Source: a bacterium (GTDB lineage Bacteria; Auribacterota; UBA6266). Taken from it: a stretch of 6,699 nucleotides of DNA. Of the stretch, positions 1-4,272 are shown piece after piece (the stretch's first letter is position 1; each line of letters starts with the position of its first letter). The notes under the pieces are model-generated. The model ran no database searches and was not told the DNA's origin. It saw only the letters and a program-made list of their open reading frames with translations. The position numbers were made by a program, and so were the translations under genes. The stretch lies in NCBI GenBank assembly GCA_023228325.1, contig JALOBK010000018.1, positions 1-6,699 on the forward strand, written 5' to 3'.

Positions 1-366
1 GGGCGGGGCAGCGGGCAGAGTAGGTCCGATGAGATTGAGCCTCGAAACGATGGCGAAACAAAACATGTGGCCAACGCCGAGGAGCACAGACGGATCACAC
101 GGGGGACGAGTGACGCTGCGGAAATCGAAGGAAGGCGGGAACCTGATAGAGGCAGTTTCGGCGAGGATGTGGCCTACGCCAACGGCCAACAGGAGGGATG
201 GTCTGCAATCACACGGCGTGAATGCGATTGGTGGCTCGCTGAACCCGACGTGGGTCGAGTGGTTGATGGGCTGGCCTTTAGAGTGGAGCGGCTTAGAGCC
301 ATTGGAAACGGGCAAGTTCCGGCAGTGGCTGCGCTCGCATGGAGTATCTTGTCAGGAGGTGAATGA
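1..366 (+). CDS. C-terminal end of a phage-type C5 cytosine DNA methyltransferase (5' truncated by the window)
   Basis: This frame is open from base 1 and stops at 364-366. Its last ~35 residues (EPDVGRVVDG, then RLRAIGNGQVPAVAALAW) match the end of phage and prophage C5 cytosine methyltransferases: the Gly-Asn of IGNGQVP belongs to conserved motif X, which helps form the S-adenosylmethionine pocket. The preceding VANA and DVAYA segments fit the variable linker often seen before it in these enzymes. The catalytic Pro-Cys motif IV would lie upstream of the window. Known enzymes of this type methylate C5 of cytosine and protect phage DNA from host restriction. The next gene starts at base 367, directly after the stop, and its Shine-Dalgarno AGGAGGT (354-360) lies inside this frame. 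Oddity: frame 2 of the same DNA also resembles a known phage protein end, so this could be the silent frame. By hand count GC at third positions is 42 of 70 here against 50 of 69 in frame 2. Confidence 0.6.
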   Translation, partial: GRGSGQSRSDEIEPRNDGETKHVANAEEHRRITRGTSDAAEIEGRREPDRGSFGEDVAYANGQQEGWSAITRRECDWWLAEPDVGRVVDGLAFRVERLRAIGNGQVPAVAALAWSILSGGE

Positions 367-370
367 ATGA
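2..370 (+). CDS. Overlapping second-frame protein of the phage 'WPTP...WVEWLMGWP' family (5' truncated)
   Basis: Frame 2 is open from base 2 to the stop at 368-370, with internal ATGs at 29 and 50. It contains two MWPTP motifs (about bases 65 and 167), then GGSLNPTWVEWLMGWP and KFRQWLRSHG. This arrangement is characteristic of a phage/prophage family usually labelled DNA methyltransferase-like; its own activity is not established to my knowledge. The frame probably continues upstream of the window. The stop overlaps the start codon of the next gene (ATGA, 367-370), the usual coupling arrangement in this cluster. Third-position GC over two sampled segments (50 of 69) is closer to the neighbours than that of the methyltransferase frame, which supports real coding. 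Both frames may be translated, or one may be a relic of a frameshift. Confidence 0.5.
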   Translation, partial: GGAAGRVGPMRLSLETMAKQNMWPTPRSTDGSHGGRVTLRKSKEGGNLIEAVSARMWPTPTANRRDGLQSHGVNAIGGSLNPTWVEWLMGWPLEWSGLEPLETGKFRQWLRSHGVSCQEVNE

Positions 371-942
371 GCGCTAGATATTTTTACGAAGGGCCTATGT
401 CGATTCCGCGAATCGAGACCATCAGCGAATCGGAAAAGATATGGATGGGCCGCATGTGCTACGGCGAGGGCGGGCGAAAATGTTCGAGGGACAAGGCGAG
501 CGCGATGCTGTGGGCGATAATTAATCGCCTATTCCTCTGGCCGGCGGGGCGACGGTACAAAGAGTATGAGGACCTCATGAGAGCGTTCTCCCAGCCTATC
601 AATCCGCGATGGGCTGAGGGTGGAGACCTCGCGGCGAAGTGGGCCGGGACGAAGTACGCGACGGCGGCGAGGCTCAAACGAAGGGCGGCGGTCAGCGGCA
701 AGCCGTGGGAGAAGATACCCGAGACGATACGAACGGCGGTTCTCGACTTCCAGGCGGGCGTGTTGTTTCCGCCTGAGATTCTCACGACGATCCCGAGACC
801 ACGCATAACCAATTGGGCATCGCTCAAAAGCACGCCGAAAAAATATCCGTGGGGCGTCGACATAGACGGCGACTGGTTTTTCGAAGACGACATTTACCCA
901 GGGTTCGTGAAGGTGGACCCGGAGGAAACAAAGGAAGGATGA
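367..942 (+). CDS. Putative SleB-like cell-wall hydrolase (endolysin candidate)
   Basis: The protein is 191 residues long. Near the N-terminus it has Y-GEGG (residues 32-36) followed by a helix ending W-A-I-I-N-R (49-54). This resembles the signature of SleB/Hydrolase_2 peptidoglycan hydrolases, in which the Glu of the GE pair is the catalytic candidate (here E34). A second block, SQPINPRW (75-82), and a C-terminal ITNWAS...YPWGVDIDGDWF stretch recall phage-associated lytic proteins, but I cannot assign that part firmly. If the family call is right, it cleaves peptidoglycan glycan strands, either in lysis or in genome entry. No signal peptide or membrane helix is visible, so export would need a holin or another route. 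Start: ATG 367 with AGGAGGT (354-360) six bases upstream; a second in-frame ATG at 397 is a weaker alternative. Its end is adjacent to the next gene with about 2 bases of spacing. Confidence 0.5.
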   Translation: MSARYFYEGPMSIPRIETISESEKIWMGRMCYGEGGRKCSRDKASAMLWAIINRLFLWPAGRRYKEYEDLMRAFSQPINPRWAEGGDLAAKWAGTKYATAARLKRRAAVSGKPWEKIPETIRTAVLDFQAGVLFPPEILTTIPRPRITNWASLKSTPKKYPWGVDIDGDWFFEDDIYPGFVKVDPEETKEG

Positions 943-944
943 AA

Positions 945-1310
945 ATGGAAAGCAAGAAAATCACAAAGGCGCTCAAATATTTTTTCACCGAAGAGGAGCT
1001 ACGCTCCATCGCCCGACAGATGGCCGAGCAAGTGCTCGCTGTAGAGGATGCCGAAGAGAACAAGAAGACGGTGACAGCACAGCTCGCGGCCGAGGTCAAG
1101 GCGGCGGTATCAGTGCTCCGCGAAACGAGCCAGAAACACCGCGCGGGATTTGAGTACCGTCCGACGGAGTGCAAGGAAGAGAACGACTACAAACGTGGCA
1201 TGGTGGTCATCACGCGGCTCGACACCGGCGAGATCGTAAACGAGCGAGCAATGACGGTGGAAGAGCGTCAGCTCGGTCTTGCGCTAGTGGACCCGGAGGA
1301 GGAAGCATGA
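945..1310 (+). CDS. Helical phage protein of unknown function
   Basis: The protein has 121 residues. The first ~65 are charged and predicted helical (FTEEELRSIARQMAEQ, then a Glu/Lys/Ala-rich stretch suggesting a short coiled coil). The second half (YRPTECK, RLDTGEIVNERAMT, EERQ) looks like a small beta domain. This organisation recurs in small phage proteins encoded near replication or recombination genes, always of unknown function as far as I know. Start: ATG 945 has AAGGAAGG (931-938) six bases upstream. ATG 939, which overlaps the previous stop and adds two residues, is possible but would rely on the more distant GGAGG at 921-925. The stop overlaps the next ATG (ATGA, 1307-1310), so translation is probably coupled. 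Confidence 0.7.
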   Translation: MESKKITKALKYFFTEEELRSIARQMAEQVLAVEDAEENKKTVTAQLAAEVKAAVSVLRETSQKHRAGFEYRPTECKEENDYKRGMVVITRLDTGEIVNERAMTVEERQLGLALVDPEEEA

Positions 1311-1450
1311 TCGCTGAAAAATATTGCTGTCATCTATGCAACGAGAAGCACTACGCTCGAAACATGAAAAAGCATCGCGGTCTATGGTATTGTCAAGAAT
1401 GCTGGCATTTGGATATATACCCCAAAACCATGAGGAAGCGCCATGAGTGA
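1307..1450 (+). CDS. 47-residue zinc-ribbon protein
   Basis: This tiny basic protein has two Cys pairs, C8-x2-C11 and C29-x2-C32, about 17 residues apart, which fits a single zinc-ribbon fold binding one Zn ion. C7 is an extra cysteine. Such phage mini-proteins usually bind nucleic acid or a protein partner, but no specific role can be assigned. The second knuckle sits in LWYC-x2-C-x3-D-x-Y-P (26-39), and the same pattern recurs in the protein at 2279-2524, so the two appear to be paralogues. Start: ATG 1307 inside an ATGA overlap with the upstream stop, preceded by a GGAGGAGGAAG run at 1295-1305. The 3' end overlaps the next gene by 8 bases. Confidence 0.7.
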   Translation: MIAEKYCCHLCNEKHYARNMKKHRGLWYCQECWHLDIYPKTMRKRHE

Positions 1451-1622
1451 CAACTGGTTTCAAGACAAGATGAAAGACCCGGAATTCAAAGCGGCGTTCG
1501 AGCGCGAAGAGCGCATCCAGCTTGTTCTCGATGGTCTCGCCGCTCTCATAGATGATCAAGTGGCCACGATCGATGAGATGAGACGCCGCGTGGCTTGGCT
1601 GTTTTGCGAGGCGAAGAAATGA
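1443..1622 (+). CDS. 59-residue phage protein, unknown function
   Basis: A short ORF (MSDNWFQDKMKDPEF...) tied into the cluster on both sides: its ATG overlaps the preceding gene by 8 bases and its stop overlaps the next ATG (ATGA, 1619-1622). GAGGA (1432-1436) lies six bases before the start. The N-terminal D-x-MKDPEFKAAFE resembles the segment that precedes the helix-turn-helix in some HigA-type antitoxins, but no helix-turn-helix follows. The remainder is two amphipathic helices rich in Asp, Arg and Leu. It may be a trimmed relative or simply a small phage helical protein. No catalytic motif is seen. Confidence 0.65.
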   Translation: MSDNWFQDKMKDPEFKAAFEREERIQLVLDGLAALIDDQVATIDEMRRRVAWLFCEAKK

Positions 1623-2095
1623 AAGACGTCCACCACAAGATCCAGGCCGGTATCGTGAGCTGGTACGACGCGGTACACGGCGACGGGATGCTGATTGCGA
1701 TCCCTAACGGCGGACCGCGAGCGTCGGTCGATGTGCGAGCCGGAGACGACGAAACCGCCGTGAAGGCATCGAGAAAAAGAGCGGCGATAACGGCCGCGAT
1801 AAGAGGCAAGCAACTGGAAGCCGAGGGCGTCCGCGCGGGCGTGCTGGATTTGTTCCTCGCGCGGCCGACTGAGCTAAGAAATGGGATTCGCGTCTGTTCT
1901 CATCGCTGCGGCCTATGGGTCGAGGTCAAGCGGCCGGACCAACGAGGCGAGGCTCGCGGCGGTCTCACGGTGATGCAGGATCTCTTCGCCGCGATGGCTC
2001 GGCTGAAGGGGTATGAAACAAACGTGGTCTACACGACAGAAGAGGGCATCAGCGCAATAACCAAGTATCTCGGAGGCCCTACGGGGCGGAGGTGA
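1619..2095 (+). CDS. VRR-NUC domain nuclease
   Basis: The protein is 158 residues, typical of stand-alone phage VRR-NUC proteins, a branch of the PD-(D/E)xK nuclease superfamily. Visible elements in order: IPNGG (28-32), the signature EGVRAGVLDLFLARP (69-83) with the metal-binding Asp at D77, WVEVKRP (100-106) giving the E-x-K pair E102/K104, and GGLT-x2-Q (114-120) corresponding to the usual L-S-x-x-Q helix. Then comes the C-terminal helix/strand unit ending in KYLGG. Members cleave DNA, often branched or flap structures; the phage versions probably process replication or recombination intermediates. All core catalytic residues are present. The segment 33-62 between IPNGG and the signature is somewhat extended and basic. 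Start: ATG 1619 with GAGG (1608-1611) seven bases upstream, overlapping the preceding stop. A TTG at 1595 would add eight residues but lies deep inside the upstream gene. Confidence 0.9.
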   Translation: MKDVHHKIQAGIVSWYDAVHGDGMLIAIPNGGPRASVDVRAGDDETAVKASRKRAAITAAIRGKQLEAEGVRAGVLDLFLARPTELRNGIRVCSHRCGLWVEVKRPDQRGEARGGLTVMQDLFAAMARLKGYETNVVYTTEEGISAITKYLGGPTGRR

Positions 2096-2099
2096 GAAG

Positions 2100-2300
2100 A
2101 TGGACGATGAAAAAACCTACCACTGCCCCGAGTGCAGAGACACAAAACCCGCGCTGACCTGGGGCTTTTCTCCGGACGGCATAGTGTGGCTCCTGATAAA
2201 ATGCGACTGCGGCCATACGACGGCATACGAAGGAGCAGGTGGCATCTACGCCGATCACTTGGAAAGGGCAATGGAAAAATGGGCAAACCAGGCAAAATAA
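2100..2300 (+). CDS. Lar-like zinc-ribbon protein
   Basis: The protein has 66 residues with an N-terminal C9-x2-C12, a central IKCDCGH knuckle (C35, C37) and a C-terminal AMEKWANQ helix. This layout resembles the Lar restriction-alleviation family of phage zinc ribbons (CPFCGG, CxxCG, then A-x-x-x-W-N). The second knuckle is C-x-C rather than the usual C-x2-C, so metal binding may be altered or H39 may substitute. Lar of the Rac prophage alleviates type I restriction; whether this distant relative does so is inference. Its position next to a methyltransferase end and a nuclease is compatible with a DNA-protection role. Start: ATG 2100 with GGAGG (2088-2092) seven bases upstream, overlapping the end of the VRR-NUC gene. 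Confidence 0.6.
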   Translation: MDDEKTYHCPECRDTKPALTWGFSPDGIVWLLIKCDCGHTTAYEGAGGIYADHLERAMEKWANQAK

Positions 2301-2524
2301 AACCGGCGCCGACATGCGTCACCGTCGTCTGCTCCCAGTGCGGGGAGCGGCTTCGAAAGCGTGAGGCCATTGGTTACAAGTGCCTCGCAAGGGGCGAAAA
2401 AAAGAAATTGTGGTACTGCCGAGCGTGCCTTTGTGTCGACGAGTACCCGCCCAACCTCTACTACGCCGTGGCGATGGCGTCGAAGAGCAACAACTCATTT
2501 CGGGACATGCGGACCGCGATGTGA
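2279..2524 (+). CDS. 81-residue zinc-ribbon protein, paralogue of the 47-residue protein
   Basis: The N-terminus is basic, followed by C18-x2-C21, a Lys/Arg-rich loop, then LWYC (44-47) with C47-x2-C50 and D54-x-YP (56-57). The LWYC-x2-C-x3-D-x-Y-P pattern is shared with the protein at 1307-1450, so both probably come from one zinc-ribbon ancestor, with a longer loop and a C-terminal extension here. C13, C35 and C52 are additional cysteines. A structural zinc site and nucleic-acid or protein binding are expected; no function can be given. Start: ATG 2279 is chosen because it gives a compact protein preceded by GGAAAGGG (2261-2268). It overlaps the Lar-like gene by 22 bases. An ATG 147 bases upstream in the same frame would lie wholly inside that gene and yields an unlikely Arg-rich extension. 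Confidence 0.65.
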   Translation: MGKPGKIKPAPTCVTVVCSQCGERLRKREAIGYKCLARGEKKKLWYCRACLCVDEYPPNLYYAVAMASKSNNSFRDMRTAM

Positions 2525-2549
2525 TAGAACAAACGAAGGAGGTATCAAC

Positions 2550-2831
2550 ATGACTCTAATGGGACTTTGGGTAAGATGTTTGGGTGCCGTCATCGGCGTC
2601 GGGCTGGCCGTGTCGATTTGGTTTTTGACCGGGTGCGGCCCGACCCCATACGCGACGTGTTCTCCGGCGCAACAGAACGCCTCTCGATGTTCGGAACAAG
2701 GCGAGGCAGTTGAGTTTTGCAACGGTCACCACTGGCTCCCGGCCCACGATTGCGCGCGGCTCTGGGATTCGGAAGGAAATGAGATCGCCCAACAGTGTGT
2801 TGACGGTGACGGAAAGGCGGTGTGCCAATAG
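2550..2831 (+). CDS. Cys-rich lipoprotein
   Basis: The protein has 93 residues with a lipoprotein signal: a short n-region with R9, a hydrophobic stretch (residues 11-26) and the lipobox F-L-T-G-C with the lipidated Cys at 29. The mature part is about 64 residues with six further cysteines, enough for three disulfides, arranged in a C...FCNGHHW...DCA...QQCVDG...AVC pattern. This pattern recalls small Cys-repeat modules in secreted Myxococcota-type proteins. It should be anchored in the inner or outer membrane facing the periplasm. In a phage context, possible roles are superinfection exclusion, lysogenic conversion or an outer-membrane spanin subunit, all inference. The start is very clear: ATG 2550 with AAGGAGG (2536-2542) seven bases upstream. 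The 25-base gap before it is the largest so far in the cluster, so a new transcription or translation unit may begin here. Confidence 0.75.
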   Translation: MTLMGLWVRCLGAVIGVGLAVSIWFLTGCGPTPYATCSPAQQNASRCSEQGEAVEFCNGHHWLPAHDCARLWDSEGNEIAQQCVDGDGKAVCQ

Positions 2832-3211
2832 TGGGCAATAAAAAAGTGATACTGGATCATGTAGAAGAACATGACGACGATACTGTTCCGTCAATCCATC
2901 TGGATTTATGGTATCCCGATGTAAAAGGGAACACCAGAGCCATAGTAATAGGTTTGATGGATGTTCGCGCGGCCGACGATATCCGTGTTTCCTACGACAA
3001 AGAACGTGACGGATGGAAAATAGAGCAAGCGTCAACCTTCAAGTGGGAAGCAGACGATCCAGTATGTGATCCAGATTGGCAAGAGGTAGCTTTCATTCAA
3101 GCATGGGCACGCGAAAAAACGGAGTGCCTACAGTGTGGAAATCTGAACCAACCAACGAGAAAGCAATGTGAAAAATGCAACGCGATTTTAGAAGGAGGAA
3201 AAGATGACTAA
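2831..3211 (+). CDS. Unknown protein with C-terminal zinc ribbon, lower GC than neighbours
   Basis: The protein has 126 residues from GTG 2831. The first ~90 are acidic and beta-rich (HLDLWYPD, IVIGLMDVRAADDIRVSY, DGWKIEQASTF), with no family I recognise. The C-terminus holds C99-x2-C102-x10-C113-x2-C116, a compact zinc ribbon of the RanBP2/double-zinc-ribbon style often used to bind nucleic acid or protein partners. Base use is distinct: lines 2881-2940 and 3001-3060 have 27 and 30 G+C out of 60, against 41 of 60 for 661-720, and codons ending in A/T are frequent. This suggests a separate origin. Start choice: GTG 2831 overlaps the previous TAG by one base and has AGGCGG (2815-2820) ten bases upstream. 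GTG 2822, adding three residues, is nearly as good. The 3' end overlaps the next gene by 8 bases. Confidence 0.75.
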   Translation: MGNKKVILDHVEEHDDDTVPSIHLDLWYPDVKGNTRAIVIGLMDVRAADDIRVSYDKERDGWKIEQASTFKWEADDPVCDPDWQEVAFIQAWAREKTECLQCGNLNQPTRKQCEKCNAILEGGKDD

Positions 3212-3839
3212 CCCGAAACCATTCTTCCCCGACGGGATGACGGACGACCAGGTCGCTACTTTTGCCAAGCAGTTTGGAAAGGCCCTCGGTGTCAAGATTT
3301 TCTGGAAGACGCGATGGCTCTCTCTGGTCAAGTGGTTCATGGCGCTCATGGGGCGAACCATCCCAGCCGCCGTGGCCCAGGCCCTGGAATCCATCGACGC
3401 CAAGCTCCGCCCTTGGTGCGCCAAGAACCTCATCTTCATGCAATGCCGGATAGGCGACGGGACGCCGTGGAAGGAGGTTGTCTGTCGCCTCGCTCACGAA
3501 GCCGGACACGCTCTCCGCATCCGTGGCCGCGTCGAGGATGGCGGGACGGTGAGCTCATGGTATCGAGACTACCTCAAGACGGATGACAACAGAGCGACCG
3601 AGGAGGGGCTCGCATTCGCCATCGAGGACACGGTGCACTATTTCCTCTTCGGCTATTTCCAGGGGCTGCCGTCCGATCTGGCCGGGTCGTATCTCCTTGA
3701 CTCCAAGGCTGTCGGCACGGCTCGCGCGGTGTACGATCTTGAGATCGCTAAGGTCAAGAAGCACGGCCGGGGGAGCTCCACCCACCAAGCTGCAGCCGAA
3801 GCGATCTGCTACCTGAGAGCCATCAAGGCCGGGAGGTAA
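3204..3839 (+). CDS. Putative zinc metallopeptidase (HEAGH motif)
   Basis: The protein has 211 residues. LAHEAGHAL (96-104) is a textbook HExxH zinc-peptidase helix: H98 and H102 would bind zinc and E99 would activate water. A plausible third ligand lies about 31 residues on, in NRATEEG (129-135), E133 or E134; this HExxH plus downstream Glu layout is the gluzincin type. Upstream, residues 37-49 are hydrophobic and aromatic (RWLSLVKWFMALM), perhaps a surface helix. Downstream is a helical domain with several Tyr/Phe. No signal peptide is visible, so it probably acts in the cytoplasm unless released by lysis. The substrate is unknown. Options include cleavage of a host repressor or of a phage structural protein. 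Start: ATG 3204 with AAGGAGG (3192-3198) five bases upstream, overlapping the previous gene by 8 bases. Third positions are GC-rich again, unlike the preceding gene. Confidence 0.65.
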   Translation: MTNPKPFFPDGMTDDQVATFAKQFGKALGVKIFWKTRWLSLVKWFMALMGRTIPAAVAQALESIDAKLRPWCAKNLIFMQCRIGDGTPWKEVVCRLAHEAGHALRIRGRVEDGGTVSSWYRDYLKTDDNRATEEGLAFAIEDTVHYFLFGYFQGLPSDLAGSYLLDSKAVGTARAVYDLEIAKVKKHGRGSSTHQAAAEAICYLRAIKAGR

Positions 3840-3850
3840 GGGAGGTAGCC

Positions 3851-4186
3851 GTGCTCGTCTGTTTGTTCTTCCTCTGTTTTCTGGCCGGCTGCGAACGTGT
3901 TCCGGACGCCTGGGAGGTGATCACGGACACCGACACCGACACGGACACGGACACGGACACGGACACCGACACGGACACCGACACCGACACGGACACGGAC
4001 ACCGCCTGTCCCGACTACGAGGGAGGGCCACAAGACGGCGTGGAGTGTCTTGAGCGATGGCTCGTCGATGAGTCCTACTGTACCGACCGGGGCGGAACGG
4101 TCTTGCCCCTGCCCTGTGTCAATTGGTCCACTGGGGAGCCGACGATAAGCCTGATTTGCTGTGTGGATGAATCCTTCTACAAGTAG
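3851..4186 (+). CDS. Lipoprotein with (Asp-Thr)13 linker and Cys-rich head
   Basis: The protein has 111 residues. A very short hydrophobic leader ends in the lipobox F-L-A-G-C with the lipidated Cys at 14. An uncharged-plus-acidic linker of 13 consecutive Asp-Thr dipeptides (residues 26-51) follows, then a ~60-residue head with six cysteines (three possible disulfides). The linker should be extended, acidic and unfolded, holding the head off the membrane. Such Asp-Thr runs are common in envelope lipoproteins of Myxococcota and relatives. Oddity: the signal n-region has no Lys or Arg, and no better start codon lies just upstream. Start: GTG 3851 with GGAGG (3841-3845) five bases before. It sits 11 bases after the metallopeptidase gene, so it probably shares its transcript. 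The last 10 bases overlap the end of a convergent minus-strand gene. Confidence 0.75.
   Translation: MLVCLFFLCFLAGCERVPDAWEVITDTDTDTDTDTDTDTDTDTDTDTDTDTACPDYEGGPQDGVECLERWLVDESYCTDRGGTVLPLPCVNWSTGEPTISLICCVDESFYK
3926..4003 (+). repeat. Hexanucleotide tandem repeat GACAC(C/G) x13 encoding Asp-Thr
   Basis: Thirteen perfect GAC-AC(C/G) units without interruption, varying only at the third Thr position (acc or acg). The repeat is in frame with the lipoprotein gene, so gain or loss of a unit changes linker length by two residues without a frameshift. The mix of acc and acg shows that it is not a freshly expanded single unit. Confidence 0.95.
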
Positions 4187-4272
4187 CCCGAGGCCATGAG
4201 CGCCTTGATGATCACGATTACCACCAGCAAGATGGAAATCAGAATCATATCGGTCAGGCCGAATTCTTTCAT
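4177..4272 (-). CDS. 31-residue single-helix membrane protein, coupled to the tail-fibre gene
   Basis: The peptide is MKEFGLTDM, then a ~16-residue Ile/Leu/Val helix (ILISILLVVIVIIKAL), then MASGYL. The start (ATG at 4272-4270) overlaps the tail-fibre stop as ATGA, and an AGGGATGAG stretch lies just upstream, so it would be translated by reinitiation after the fibre gene. The hydrophobic core with one Lys near its end indicates one membrane span with a short N-terminus. Small one-helix proteins at the end of phage tail or lysis modules may be holins, antiholins or host-directed membrane peptides; no specific family is recognised. Its last 10 bases overlap the end of the convergent lipoprotein gene. 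Confidence 0.6.
   Translation of the reverse strand: MKEFGLTDMILISILLVVIVIIKALMASGYL

Noticed and set aside
459..893. 144-codon open frame on the minus strand inside the wall-hydrolase gene
   Set aside because: It lies wholly antisense to a gene with a strong start and family motifs; no Shine-Dalgarno or family match. Long antisense frames are expected in GC-rich coding DNA.
813..944. Extended start for the 121-residue protein
   Set aside because: The extension is an Arg-rich stretch inside the hydrolase gene, while ATG 945 has a well-spaced Shine-Dalgarno.
3809..4033. Minus-strand frame with Val-Arg/Val-Gly repeats
   Set aside because: It is the antisense reading of the Asp-Thr hexamer repeat; the sense lipoprotein explains the sequence.
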